In this document: piece by piece, positions 41,990 to 52,100 of the stretch
Position numbering within the stretch: position 1 is the first letter of the stretch
Layout of the letters: the number at the start of each line of letters is the position of its first letter
NCBI GenBank assembly: GCA_026414975.1
Contig: JAOAHZ010000002.1
Coordinates: forward strand, 62,001-126,000
Reading direction: 5' to 3'
Source: Bacteroidia bacterium
GTDB lineage: Bacteria > Bacteroidota > Bacteroidia > SpSt-205
Length of the DNA: 64,000 nucleotides
Notes under the pieces: generated by a model
What the model was told of the DNA's origin: nothing
Databases searched by the model: none
The model's input: the letters and a program-made list of their open reading frames with translations, nothing else
Made by a program: the position numbers and the translations under genes

Positions 41990-43639
41990 ATGGCAGCAAG
42001 TAAGATCATCCGTTACAACGCAGAAGCCCGCGCAAAACTTCTGGCGGGTGTAGATGCGCTGGCCAACGCCGTGAAGGTTACTTTAGGCCCTCGCGGACGG
42101 AATGTGGCCATAGAAAGAAAATTTGGTGCACCCCTCGTAACCAAGGACGGTGTAACCGTAGCCAAGGAAATCTCCCTCAAGGACCCCCTGGAAAACTTAG
42201 GGGCCCAAATGGTTAAGGAAGTCGCTTCTAAGACGGCTGATGTTGCAGGAGATGGAACGACCACCGCTACCCTTCTCGCCCAAGCCATCTTCCGCGAAGG
42301 TCTCAAGAGCGTTACCGCTGGCGCCAACGCCATGGAGATCAAGCGCGGGATTGACGAAGCCGTAAAAGTCGTGGTAGAGGAGCTTAAGAAGATCAGCCGA
42401 CCTATCACCTCAAGCAAGGAAATTGCCCAAGTGGCCACCCTCTCCGCTAACGGTGATGAGGAAATCGGCAAGCTCATCGCTGACGCCATGGAAAAGGTCG
42501 GCAAGGATGGTGTCATTACGGTAGAGGAATCCCGAAACATCGAAACTTACTTGGAGGTCGTGGAGGGGATGCAGTTTGACCGCGGCTATATCTCGCCCTA
42601 CTTCGTTACGAATCCCGACAAAATGGTAGCGGAGCTTGAAGATGCCCTCATCCTTATCCACGACAAGAAGATCTCCAGCATGAAAGACCTGCTGCCTATT
42701 CTGGAGCAGGTTGTCCGAATCAACAAGCCGCTCCTCATTATTGCCGAAGATGTGGAAGGTGAAGCCTTGGCAACCCTCGTCGTGAACAAGCTGCGTGGTA
42801 CTCTCCGCGTGGTGGCGGTCAAGGCCCCAGGCTTCGGTGATCGTCGCAAGGCCATGCTAGAAGACATTGCTATCCTCACCGGAGGTACCGTCATCTCAGA
42901 GGAGCAAGGGTATAAGCTGGAGCATGCTACTTTGGACTACCTTGGCAAAGCCAAGAAGATCACTGTAGATAAAGACAACACCACCATCGTAGGCGGCCAA
43001 GGCGATCCGGACCGAATCAAGGCCCGCATCAATCAAATCAAGGCCCAGATTGAGACCACCACGTCAGACTATGACAGAGAAAAACTTCAAGAGCGGTTAG
43101 CTAAGCTATCCGGTGGTGTGGCCGTTCTATACGTGGGCGCTGCGACAGAAGTAGCCATGAAGGAAAAGAAGGCCCGCGTGGAAGATGCTCTGCATGCAAC
43201 CCGCGCAGCGGTAGAAGAAGGTATTGTACCCGGTGGCGGAGTGGCCTATTTACGCTGCCTGCCTAGTCTCCTCCCAGGTAAAGGAGGCATCAATGACAAG
43301 CTCCTCAAGGGAGATACAGGCATAGGCGTTGATATCGTCCGCCGGGCTCTGGAAGAACCGCTCCGACAAATCGCCCAAAATGCGGGTAAGGAAGGGGCCA
43401 TTATCGTAGAAAAGGTCAAAGAAGGTAAAGACGACTTCGGCTGGAACGCACGCACAGAAGAGTTTGAACATCTCTTCCAAAGCGGCGTTGTAGACCCTAC
43501 TAAGGTCGCTCGCACAGCTCTGGAAAATGCTGCCTCTATCGCATCCCTCCTCCTAACCACCGAATGTGTAGTAGTAGAAGAACCTGAGGAGGAGAAGGCA
43601 CCCGCTCGCCCCAGCGGTGGCGGTGACATGGACTTCTGA
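41990..43639 (+). CDS. groL: Chaperonin GroEL
   Basis: 549 residues. ATP-site motifs are [13 protein letters not shown] and [15 protein letters not shown], with further signatures NANGD-like [24 protein letters not shown], and [14 protein letters not shown]. It forms the folding chamber with GroES. The tail ends [10 protein letters not shown] rather than in a GGM repeat. The base composition of third positions is more C-rich than in the flanking genes, as expected for a highly expressed gene. Confidence 0.98.
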   Translation: MAASKIIRYNAEARAKLLAGVDALANAVKVTLGPRGRNVAIERKFGAPLVTKDGVTVAKEISLKDPLENLGAQMVKEVASKTADVAGDGTTTATLLAQAIFREGLKSVTAGANAMEIKRGIDEAVKVVVEELKKISRPITSSKEIAQVATLSANGDEEIGKLIADAMEKVGKDGVITVEESRNIETYLEVVEGMQFDRGYISPYFVTNPDKMVAELEDALILIHDKKISSMKDLLPILEQVVRINKPLLIIAEDVEGEALATLVVNKLRGTLRVVAVKAPGFGDRRKAMLEDIAILTGGTVISEEQGYKLEHATLDYLGKAKKITVDKDNTTIVGGQGDPDRIKARINQIKAQIETTTSDYDREKLQERLAKLSGGVAVLYVGAATEVAMKEKKARVEDALHATRAAVEEGIVPGGGVAYLRCLPSLLPGKGGINDKLLKGDTGIGVDIVRRALEEPLRQIAQNAGKEGAIIVEKVKEGKDDFGWNARTEEFEHLFQSGVVDPTKVARTALENAASIASLLLTTECVVVEEPEEEKAPARPSGGGDMDF

Positions 43640-43668
43640 TAGCAGTCCAATCGAATCGCTCACCCAGC

Positions 43669-43697
43669 AAGAGCTCCCCACATCGGGGAGCTCTTTT
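43669..43697 (+). terminator. Rho-independent terminator of groES-groEL
   Basis: AAGAGCTCCCC and GGGGAGCTCTT form a strong stem with a short loop, followed by TTTT, 30 nt behind the groEL stop. Confidence 0.8.
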
Positions 43698-43835
43698 CAT
43701 TTCCCTCCCGTTGGGTAATGCCCGAACCTAACGATTTTGAGAGTACATGGAAGATGCACCAGCAGCAGTGGCGCATAGCTCCTGAGTTCTAATGTCTTTC
43801 CGTTCTCTTTTCACTCCGTTTATCCCCAAACCGCC

Positions 43836-45983
43836 TTATGAACCTCTCTGCTGAACATACTGAGCGCGCAGAAATCGGCGCATAACTTTGTTAGAGGCTG
43901 TTCGGGGCAGGTCTTCTACGATGACTACCTCATGCAGATGAAAAAGAGGACTGAGCTTTTCTCGAATCGCCTGCGCCGCCTGTTTATAAATCTCCTGAGG
44001 AGATAGGATGATACCAGCTCTGGGTACGACGTAAAGCACGAGCTGTTCAGGTCCTCCTTCGGGGGGAGGTACTGCAATAGCGGCGGCTTCTCCCACCGCA
44101 GGGAGTTGAGCGACGACTCGCTCAATTTCTGCAGCCGAAACCTTGATGCCACCAAGATTCATGGCGTCATCAGATCGCCCTCCAGACACCCAGTACCCTG
44201 AGTCTAAGCGACGCATGTAGTCCCCATGTCGTCGCAGATGCATCGGTACTCCAGCGTACTCTTTAGGTACGGGTGCTCCGGATGCCCCTATCCATCCTTC
44301 TTGCACACGGGGTACCCCTTCGTAATATACCTTATGATGGTCAGCATTCAAGAGCGACTGGGAAAGTCCAATAGAAGGGGGCACTAAGAACAGTTCCCCT
44401 TCTACTGAAGGCATAGCTTTCTCATCCAACAAAATGAAATCCAACCCCAGAGCGGGGGCACTGAACTGGCTGGGGGCATTTGGGTGAAGGAGAGTGCTGG
44501 TGATATAGCCTCCTCCTATTTCGGTGCCGCCGCAGTATTCTATGATAGGCTTGTAGCCGGCCTTTGCCATGAGGCGCCACATATGCCAAGGGTTAGAGGC
44601 CTCACCTGTAGAGCTAAACAGCCGGATATGAGACCAATCCACCCCCTCCCACGCATCAGATTCTATCCAGCGGCGTACGAGCGAAGGGACCACTCCCAAG
44701 ATCGTAACCTTCTGACGCTCTATAAATCGGCAGTAGCTGGCGCTAGTTGGGGCTCCCTCATACAAAGCGATAGCCGCTCCATGCCCTAGCCCCGCCAAGA
44801 GGAGCCACGGACCCATCATCCAGCCTAAGTTGGTGGGCCAAGTGATAATATCCTCAGAATGTAAATCATGATAAAAGTGGGCGTCGGCTATAGCCTTAAT
44901 GGCGGTGAGTTGAGTCCAAGGGATAGCTTTAGGTTCGGCGGTCGTCCCAGATGAGAAAAGAACTCCTATTTCATGGTCAGATGAGGTGTAATGAGGTGCG
45001 TTGAGAGGCGACCCCTGAGCAAGGAAATGAGCCCAAGCTGATGCATTATTGCGCAAACGAGTCTGGATAGTTTCTCTGCCAGCTATCACAAAAGTTCTCG
45101 GCAGCTCAAAGGCCCTCAGCCTGTCATACAGAGGTATGTACTTTCCTTCCCGATACAATCCATCCTGAATAAAGAGCAGTTTTGGGGCGGCGATGCGGAG
45201 ACGAGCAGCTATTTCTTCTCCAGACAAACTATCGGGTATGGTGGCGACGCTAACACCAGCGTATAGAGCGCCTAAATACAGAAACACCGCCTCTGGACGC
45301 AAGGGCATGCATAGAGCGATTCGGTCTCCGGGACCCAGCCCAAGCGCGTGTAGGGCACCCGCTACCGTCTGTATCTCCCGCAGAAGCTGTCCATATGTCC
45401 AATGATGCTGAACCTCTTCATCCTCTCGCTCATAGATTAGGGCTGTCTGATCAGAGGAATGACGAAAAAGAAAATCGCAGATATTCCAAACCGCTCCTCC
45501 TAGCCATAGAGGCTGCGTAATATCACCCTTAGGAAAGGCCAGTATAGTGTCGGGTGGACACCGAAAGGGTAGCTTGAGCCGCTGAGTAACTACATATCGC
45601 CAGAAATGACTGCGCTGCTCTACGCTCCACCGATGGAGAGGCTCATAAGCATTTTCCCGATTTCCATCATGTGCCCGCCAATAGGGGGAGAAAGAAGGCT
45701 CTATTGCTATGAGCTCAGAGATAGCTTGATAGAGATTGGTCGTTCTAATCCATGCGGCATTAGGGAAGAAAGCTGACAAAACATCATGGGAGGTAGTCGT
45801 GCGGAATCGCATTTCACCCATACGATGGGGATACCATAAGGGGAAAAAGGGTGGATTAGCTTTGACGCCGAATGCATCTTCATACAAGCCTATGTGGTTC
45901 TCAAAAGCCGCTCCGCCATCTTTCAAGATGCCTGAGGCCTGGTAGTCACACCACTTCTCCACCTGATGCGTCGTAGGCCGCAT
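43836..45983 (-). CDS. AMP-forming acyl-CoA synthetase, AAE17/18-like
   Basis: 715 residues. Adenylation motifs are present: SSGTTAEPKAIPW (A3), STGEASNPW, EYCGGTEIGGGY (A5), HGDYMRRLDSGYWVSGGRSDD (A7/A8) and the catalytic Lys in RTASNKVMRR (A10). A long N-terminal part (about 1-190) with FFPNAAWIRTTN and the order LGWMMGPWLLLAGLGHGAAIALYEGAP resemble the plant peroxisomal acyl-activating enzymes AAE17/18 and their bacterial relatives. It activates some carboxylic acid to its CoA ester. The substrate is unknown; acetate or acetoacetate are less fitting alternatives. A TATCTTTGC box sets the start. Confidence 0.88.
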   Translation of the reverse strand: MRPTTHQVEKWCDYQASGILKDGGAAFENHIGLYEDAFGVKANPPFFPLWYPHRMGEMRFRTTTSHDVLSAFFPNAAWIRTTNLYQAISELIAIEPSFSPYWRAHDGNRENAYEPLHRWSVEQRSHFWRYVVTQRLKLPFRCPPDTILAFPKGDITQPLWLGGAVWNICDFLFRHSSDQTALIYEREDEEVQHHWTYGQLLREIQTVAGALHALGLGPGDRIALCMPLRPEAVFLYLGALYAGVSVATIPDSLSGEEIAARLRIAAPKLLFIQDGLYREGKYIPLYDRLRAFELPRTFVIAGRETIQTRLRNNASAWAHFLAQGSPLNAPHYTSSDHEIGVLFSSGTTAEPKAIPWTQLTAIKAIADAHFYHDLHSEDIITWPTNLGWMMGPWLLLAGLGHGAAIALYEGAPTSASYCRFIERQKVTILGVVPSLVRRWIESDAWEGVDWSHIRLFSSTGEASNPWHMWRLMAKAGYKPIIEYCGGTEIGGGYITSTLLHPNAPSQFSAPALGLDFILLDEKAMPSVEGELFLVPPSIGLSQSLLNADHHKVYYEGVPRVQEGWIGASGAPVPKEYAGVPMHLRRHGDYMRRLDSGYWVSGGRSDDAMNLGGIKVSAAEIERVVAQLPAVGEAAAIAVPPPEGGPEQLVLYVVPRAGIILSPQEIYKQAAQAIREKLSPLFHLHEVVIVEDLPRTASNKVMRRFLRAQYVQQRGS

Positions 45984-45986
45984 GAA

Positions 45987-45995
45987 GCAAAGATA
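45987..45995 (-). promoter_or_regulatory. -7 box (TATCTTTGC) of the acyl-CoA synthetase gene
   Basis: TTTG ends 4 nt before the ATG at 45983. Its last two bases are shared with a possible divergent box at 45994. Confidence 0.6.
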
Positions 45996-46000
45996 GTTTG
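45994..46000 (+). promoter_or_regulatory. Imperfect -7 box (TAGTTTG) of the HD hydrolase gene
   Basis: One base shorter than the consensus spacing. It lies 12 nt before the ATG at 46013. Confidence 0.35.
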
Positions 46001-46012
46001 TACCTTCTGGGT

Positions 46013-47200
46013 ATGCTTCCTACAGCGAAAATCATCAATGACCCTGTGCACGGGTTCATACGCATACCAGAGGGGCGGGTCCTGACAGTGCTGAATCATC
46101 CCTTAGTCCAGCGGTTGCGGCGATTATCTCAACTGGGGTTGGCGCAGTTTGTATATCCCGGAGCCGTTCACACCCGATTTGCTCACGCCTTAGGTGTAAT
46201 GCATTTAGCTGATGAAGCACTCTCCTCACTTAGCCGAAAGGGCGCAAACATCCCCCGAACGACTTGGGAGTCCGTGCTCATAGGCGCCTTGGTTCATGAT
46301 ATAGGACATACGCCCTTCTCTCATAGCTTAGAGAGGGTCATTTTGCCCTATTCTCACGAGGAGCTCGGGGAAATGCTTCTTCGCCTTTTAGAGCAGGAGG
46401 TGGGGGACTTATCAGAAGTGCATTTGATCTGGCAGGGGCAGCATCCCCTACCCTTTTTAGCTGAGCTTTTAGCGAGTCAACTGGATGTGGACCGGTTAGA
46501 TTATTTAGTGCGTGATAGCTTTTTTACAGGAGTTCAGGAAGGGCTAGTAGGTACAGAGCGCCTGATATACACTATGACCGTGCACGATGGACGCTTAGTA
46601 GTTGAAGAAAAGGGACTGACATCGGTTGAGAAGTTTATTGTTACACGGCGATTCATGTACTGGCAGGTGTATCTTCACAAAGGGGTTCTTGGAGCCGAGT
46701 GGCTGCTGCGGCGCTGGTGGGCAGCCTTAGTTCAATCAGAGGAGACGCCTGATTTACTTCTTCACCTGCGGAATGCTGAACCAAAGGAAGCTTTGAGGGT
46801 ATTCATAGAGTTAGACGAAACGCGAATATGGCACTGGATTTATGAAAGAGCTGAGTCGACTTTTCCGCCCTTACGAGCTCTCAGTAGAGCGCTGCTATGG
46901 CGCCGCCCATACAAAGTGTGGTTCTTGGAGGGAGAAAAGCAATCTGATAGACGGTCCATCTGGGAGAGTACTCTACCCCGCATAGCCCGTCCGTGGCGAG
47001 ACTGGTTCTGGCTAGAAGGCGAGGCAGAGAGCCAAGCCTACCTTCCTGCACAAGGCGAAGCTATTCGCATCCTGTTCAAAAACGGCCACCTTGCCTCCTT
47101 AACCGATGTGAGCCCCTGGTTGACAGGGTTATCCATTCCTATGAGAAAGCCTTTTGTGGGTGCCATTCCCGCAGCTTGGCTCGAATCGCTTCTGCGGTAG
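46013..47200 (+). CDS. HD-domain phosphohydrolase (SAMHD1/YdhJ-like)
   Basis: 395 residues from the ATG at 46013. The start KIINDPVHGFIRIP and the metal motifs are characteristic: HTRFAHALGVMHLA (first His), VHDIGHTPFSHSLE (HD), HEELGE and QLDVDRLDYLVRDSFFTG (last Asp). Members of this group hydrolyse nucleotides, in some cases dNTPs, but the bacterial ones are mostly uncharacterised. The last 62 bp overlap the convergent HIT gene. Confidence 0.92.
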   Translation: MLPTAKIINDPVHGFIRIPEGRVLTVLNHPLVQRLRRLSQLGLAQFVYPGAVHTRFAHALGVMHLADEALSSLSRKGANIPRTTWESVLIGALVHDIGHTPFSHSLERVILPYSHEELGEMLLRLLEQEVGDLSEVHLIWQGQHPLPFLAELLASQLDVDRLDYLVRDSFFTGVQEGLVGTERLIYTMTVHDGRLVVEEKGLTSVEKFIVTRRFMYWQVYLHKGVLGAEWLLRRWWAALVQSEETPDLLLHLRNAEPKEALRVFIELDETRIWHWIYERAESTFPPLRALSRALLWRRPYKVWFLEGEKQSDRRSIWESTLPRIARPWRDWFWLEGEAESQAYLPAQGEAIRILFKNGHLASLTDVSPWLTGLSIPMRKPFVGAIPAAWLESLLR

Positions 47201-47561
47201 CTCGGAACTCATCTGGAGTGAGTTCTACGCGAGGATTTTGAAAGTTGAGGTCAGCCATGGAGCGAATAGGTACAATATGAATATGAGCGTGAGGCACTTC
47301 TAATCCCACTACGGCAAAGGCCACTCGCTCGCAAGGTATAGCCGCTTGAATGGCGCGAGCCACCTCTTTGGCAAAAAGCCAGAGCCCCACGTATAGAGGC
47401 TCGTCCAAATCCAGAATGTAGTCCACTTCTTTTTTCGGAATAGCGAGAGTATGCCCGCGAGTAAGGGGACGAATGTCTAAAAATGCAAGGTAGTCTTCGG
47501 TCTCAGCCACTTTGTAGGCAGGCAGCTTTCCCTCTACTATTTGTGAGAAAATGCTGGCCAT
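47139..47561 (-). CDS. HIT-family nucleotide hydrolase (HinT-like)
   Basis: 140 residues. The histidine triad is HAHIHIVPI; earlier motifs are FSQIVEGKLPAYKVAETED, FLDIRPLTRGHTLAIPKKE and the Asn-loop positions typical of HinT. It hydrolyses AMP-conjugates. Its start overlaps the last base of the greA stop, so it is the last gene of the TonB-T9SS-PorV-greA transcript. Confidence 0.94.
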   Translation of the reverse strand: MASIFSQIVEGKLPAYKVAETEDYLAFLDIRPLTRGHTLAIPKKEVDYILDLDEPLYVGLWLFAKEVARAIQAAIPCERVAFAVVGLEVPHAHIHIVPIRSMADLNFQNPRVELTPDEFRATAEAIRAKLREWHPQKAFS

Positions 47562-48031
47562 CAGTCGTAGCGGATTTCAAGAATCTTGAGTCGCATTTTA
47601 CCAGCAGGTACTTGGACTTCTACTTCTTCGCCGATGCTACGCCCAAGGAGAGCTTTCCCGATAGGCGATTCGACGGAAATCTTTCCAGCTCGCACATTCG
47701 CATCTACGGCTGAGACAAGCGTAAAACACTGCTCTTGCCCATTAGATAAGTTCTGAACCCGAACAGTAGCCAAAAGACTTACCTTAGAGGTGTCTAACTG
47801 GGATAAATCTAGGATTTGGCTTTGAGCAAGTAGAGCTTCTAACTCAGCGATTCGTGCCTCTAAGAGGCGCTGTGCCTCTCGGGCCGCAGCATACTCAGCG
47901 TTTTCGCTGAGATCCCCTTTATCGCGAGCTTCAGCAATCGCAGCCGCTATTTGAGAGCGACGCGTAGTCTTGAGCTCATGAAGCTCCTCTCGCAACCGTT
48001 CAAAAGCATCCCTTGTCAGTACCCGACTCAT
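47561..48031 (-). CDS. greA: Transcription elongation factor GreA
   Basis: 156 residues. The N-terminal coiled coil has the acidic tip DKGDLSENAEYAAAREAQ, and the C-terminal FKBP-like domain ends ISVESPIGKALLGRSIGEEVEVQVPAGKMRLKILEI. It rescues backtracked RNA polymerase. It is wedged between porV and the HIT gene with 4-bp and 1-bp overlaps. Confidence 0.96.
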   Translation of the reverse strand: MSRVLTRDAFERLREELHELKTTRRSQIAAAIAEARDKGDLSENAEYAAAREAQRLLEARIAELEALLAQSQILDLSQLDTSKVSLLATVRVQNLSNGQEQCFTLVSAVDANVRAGKISVESPIGKALLGRSIGEEVEVQVPAGKMRLKILEIRYD

Positions 48032-49128
48032 ATATAGAGACGCGCTCCAATACTATGCGTACCATTGAAGAAGTATGTAGGACGATAGCTGTAATCAATA
48101 CCAAAGGTGGAGTACCGATTTTCACCTGTTCGGAAGGGTAGCTCCACTGTCGCACCGAAGTTGATACCCGTAAAAGCGTTTTGAGTCGTCTCTTTACGGG
48201 TTACATCCGGCTCCCAAAGGTAAGCGCCTCGGACCATAAAGTAGCTCTTATAACGCAGCTCTACACCCGCTCCAAGCTGGTTATTTTGAAAAGAGTGGGC
48301 ATAAAACCCAGCCATGGGGACGATATAGAAGAGATAGTCTTTCTCCCCTCCAGTTCCTCCAGCATTAGACTCCCGAGCACGCACCTCAGTTTCCCCCCCA
48401 ATTCCGATACGATATGCCGCTCCAATAAGAAGGACCGAAGGTATCTCAAATGAAGCCGCTGGCGTATGAACTAAGCTAGTGAAAGTACCCGAAGCACCCC
48501 CAAGATTCGTCCGAGCGGATAGCCCTTCTCCTCTGTAACGCATTTGCGGACCAACATTACGAAGGGCTACACCGAGTTTTAGATTACCCTTCTTGTCTCT
48601 ATACTGAACGCCGGCGTCAAAAGCCACACCATTAGCAGACGCGTCGGGGATGGATTCATGGATAAGCTTTATAGTTGCACCTACAAATATTCTTTCATCG
48701 GCAAAAACTTTTGCATAAGACAAGGATATATTCAAAAATGTTGGGGAAAAGTAACCGATGCCACCGTCGGGATTATCAATTGTTGTGCGCTCAAACTGAC
48801 CTAAGTCAAAAGCCATGACAGCCAGTCCCAGCGTACCGCCGTTTTTGAAGCCTTGAGCAAAGCCAAATGCATTAATGCTAATGTCGCTGCCCACTAACCA
48901 GCGGGTATGACTAAAAAGAAACTCCGTTCGACGAGTTAGAGCGATACCCGCTGGATTAGTGATCACGCTTTCTATACCGTAAGTATTAGCAATGTTAAGT
49001 CCTCCCATACCCGAGCTGCGGGCATAAGGATTGATGAGAAGCTGGGTGGCGCCCGCCGATCCAGCGCGCTCTGGATTCCCAGCGAGCGCCACACTTGAAA
49101 CGATGGCGACGATGAGTATATGACGCAT
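48028..49128 (-). CDS. PorV/PorQ-family outer-membrane protein
   Basis: 366 residues from the ATG at 49128, the second of two close ATGs; the first (49140) lies inside the previous gene. A signal peptide (HILIVAIVSSVALA) precedes a FadL-like beta-barrel. The signatures GGLNIANTYGIESVITNPAGIALTRRTEFLFSH and the final YRPTYFFNGTHSIGARLYI fit the PorV/UPF0164 group. PorV carries T9SS cargo to the attachment complex in well-studied species. The gene follows a very large T9SS protein, which suggests a dedicated carrier. Confidence 0.87.
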   Translation of the reverse strand: MRHILIVAIVSSVALAGNPERAGSAGATQLLINPYARSSGMGGLNIANTYGIESVITNPAGIALTRRTEFLFSHTRWLVGSDISINAFGFAQGFKNGGTLGLAVMAFDLGQFERTTIDNPDGGIGYFSPTFLNISLSYAKVFADERIFVGATIKLIHESIPDASANGVAFDAGVQYRDKKGNLKLGVALRNVGPQMRYRGEGLSARTNLGGASGTFTSLVHTPAASFEIPSVLLIGAAYRIGIGGETEVRARESNAGGTGGEKDYLFYIVPMAGFYAHSFQNNQLGAGVELRYKSYFMVRGAYLWEPDVTRKETTQNAFTGINFGATVELPFRTGENRYSTFGIDYSYRPTYFFNGTHSIGARLYI

Positions 49129-49129
49129 A

Positions 49130-52100
49130 CTAATACGCATTTAGGTCTATCTGAGGCATGATTGCGAAAAACTTTATAACCCGCTGGCCTACGCCAGGCA
49201 CTTCTACATGGATGATGTACACTCCGCTGGCTATGGGGACACCATATTCATTTTTGAGATCCCACTCAATGTAGGGCTCTTCGGAGTCTTTCCGGAAAGT
49301 ACGGACTAAGACACCGTTGAGAGTAAAGATACGAATGTTACACCGAGTAGGAAGGTTAGTGATTCTGGCTCGGGTATCAATCTGGCTGGTCTCATAGCGG
49401 CCACGACCAACCCCTGAACGGCCGTAGAATGGATTAGGCACAATGCGGATTTGTTCAAGAGCACTCTTCATTGTAGACAGATCACCCGGCCGGACAGCCA
49501 AGGAGCTTGTAGAGAATCTAAAGGTAGGAGGCTCGCCGTTTGGACCGGACTTGAAAGACTTATTCACCGCTAAAGTAATCCGAACTTCAGTGGGTATGTC
49601 CTTGTAGTGACGGAATTGGTACTGAGGGCCAGCTAACCGAGGTAGGCTAACCCAAGCTACATACTTATAGAAAGAGTCTATACGCACAGAATCGCCAGGC
49701 GCCCCTACTTTACCAAAAGTAATAGATTGAACCCCACTTCCCGCAGTCCTACGAGGAGCTGAGTCTGCTACACACAACCACTCAGCAAACTTCTGACATT
49801 CATCATAAGGATAAGTAGTTACTAATATCCAGTGCCGTCCTCCCAGTGCATCTCCACCTGTGCCAGGAGAGGCCGTTGGATTGAATAGCATATCATCCCC
49901 ATTCTCTCCACGAAACCAAGAAGCCTCAGCAAAGAGGATATTCACACGCTCTCCCGTTTCCAAATTAATGGCATACCCTGGAAACCAGCTATAGCCCTGA
50001 GACGATATAGAGAGTGGTTCATTTCTATAAGCCAAGGTATCTCCTCTCAACACATCACGACTGACGCGCCACTTAGCCGTGCGAGGCGTACTACTACCGA
50101 CCAGACGGCTCAAGCCCAGAGATGGAGAAGACTCTATTACCAAACACTTTGACCACTTAGAGGGGTCAGGCGTAATCACAACCTGCATACTAGGCAGCTT
50201 GCTCAGAGTGATAGCTTCATCTGGATCAGCTAAGTAAGGTAGAACAGCCGGGGAGCGGGTAGCATAGTAGCCAATGCCAATACCTACCTGACTAGGGTCT
50301 AAGTTAGTGTAAGGCGTTACAAGACCAAATGGCACCCACCCTAAGCTGGCACTATCCCTATAAAAAATTTGATAAGTGCCATCGTAAAATCGTAACCAAA
50401 CTTGATTGCCAGGAGGAGGTGGATACGGTGAGCTTCCTGTCCCAGAGAAAGTAATCTGACAACCTGGGGAATAAGCTTGGACTCCTCCTGTGCCCCCCAA
50501 AGAAGGTACTCCTATGACTGTACCCGTATTAGGCCCGCGTGCCCATCCATAGGTCTCTTTAGAAAAGAAGGAAAGCCATGGCTTAGTTGGATCTGCATAC
50601 TCTACATTGACGGCAATCAGGCCATTTTTGGGGTCCATCTCAAAATAATACACATCCGGATTATTGGTCTGACAGATCCATGGGTAATCAGAAGCACGGT
50701 AAAAGCGACCTTCTATCCCAGGGTCTAAAACTTGCCGAACCGATATGCTAATCCCATGCCCAGGAATAATCCGTTCAGTTCCACTGAGAAATTGATTTTT
50801 GATAAAGGTCCATGTGTTGAGACCATAGTCCCACACTCTCTTTGACAGAGCCACCCAAGAGGTATAAATAAGCTGCTCAGGTGTATTTGATCCACTCGGG
50901 CGTCCATATAAGTCCCATTCCTTTAGTAAAATCGTGGTATCAGTGCCACCTGTCAGCGTGATTTGTCTATTGGATGTATCGGTATTGATAACCAGACGAT
51001 AGTCATAAGGCTTGACTTGGCGAGGATCAACGACCCGCACCCTAAAAGGCGATGCATCCGACTGATAGGAGGCTTCACCTAATCTGTAGGGAGGAGAAAG
51101 CAGAGCCTGCTCCGCTTCGGGAGTCATCCTCATAATGTTTCCTCCATTACCTTGTCCCGAAACGCGGGCGATTGAAGGCGGTCCATCTCCATAAGAGCTA
51201 CCCAGAACAAACCCTACCCCTCCACCTCCTCCCGTAGGTTTATGGGGTATCGCCTCATAAAGACGCACATTATTGCGACCTAAGATGAATTTTTTATCAT
51301 TGGTGGCTTCTCCATTATAGGCATAAGCTAATATCATGAAGTAATACCGGCGGTAATTCACTAAGCGAGGGTCGGTCCCCTCGGCAAACCTATCCTCCTT
51401 AACGCGCAGAGTGTAGAACAAACCTTGGTCTTTACCGTTTACCATCACTTTATCTACAATCAACGGCGTGCTCTGACCCGGGAGAATGATCTGTTCTCTA
51501 TTTACGATAGAGGTAATCCCATTTTTTAGATCGCACTGTCCGATAAGGGCTGCACGAGTGGGGTCACCCAAATCAGCCACAGAGACCCGCTCATCTCTAA
51601 GCTGATAAATGAGATAGCCCTCAAAACGATAGGTAGAGTCCGCAGCCCCCCTAGCCTTCAAAACAGGGTCTACTTGACGGTAGTTTTCATAGTAGTTATT
51701 AGCCAGAGGATTTTTGTATCGCCAGGTTAGAACGAGCTCTCGGTCTAACTCCACAATCTCTAAATCAGGTGCATCTGGACCTTCAACGAGCCGAAATTGA
51801 TTATCAAAGAGAGCCTGTGCAATATCATCAGCCTGAAGAAGTAGGCAAACCGATCCAATACGACCGTCGTTTGCAGGCCCATGCTGGCTATTAATATCAC
51901 GAGCCCAAGGCACACCGATGATAACATCATTTACAGCACCTGGCTGCAAGGTAAATGGACCCGCAGACTGAAGGTAGCGTCTATCGAAGGGAGGGTTGCC
52001 TACCGTGACTTCGTTCCAATCACCAGGCGGCGGAGAGAATCGACACAAGCTAGCTACCGTGGGACCACCTGGATACCCAGTATAGATAAAGTGTGTGGGA

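Noticed and set aside
42013-42540. 175-codon frame antisense to groEL
   Set aside because: Ser/Thr-rich shadow of the highly biased groEL codons; no start context or homology.
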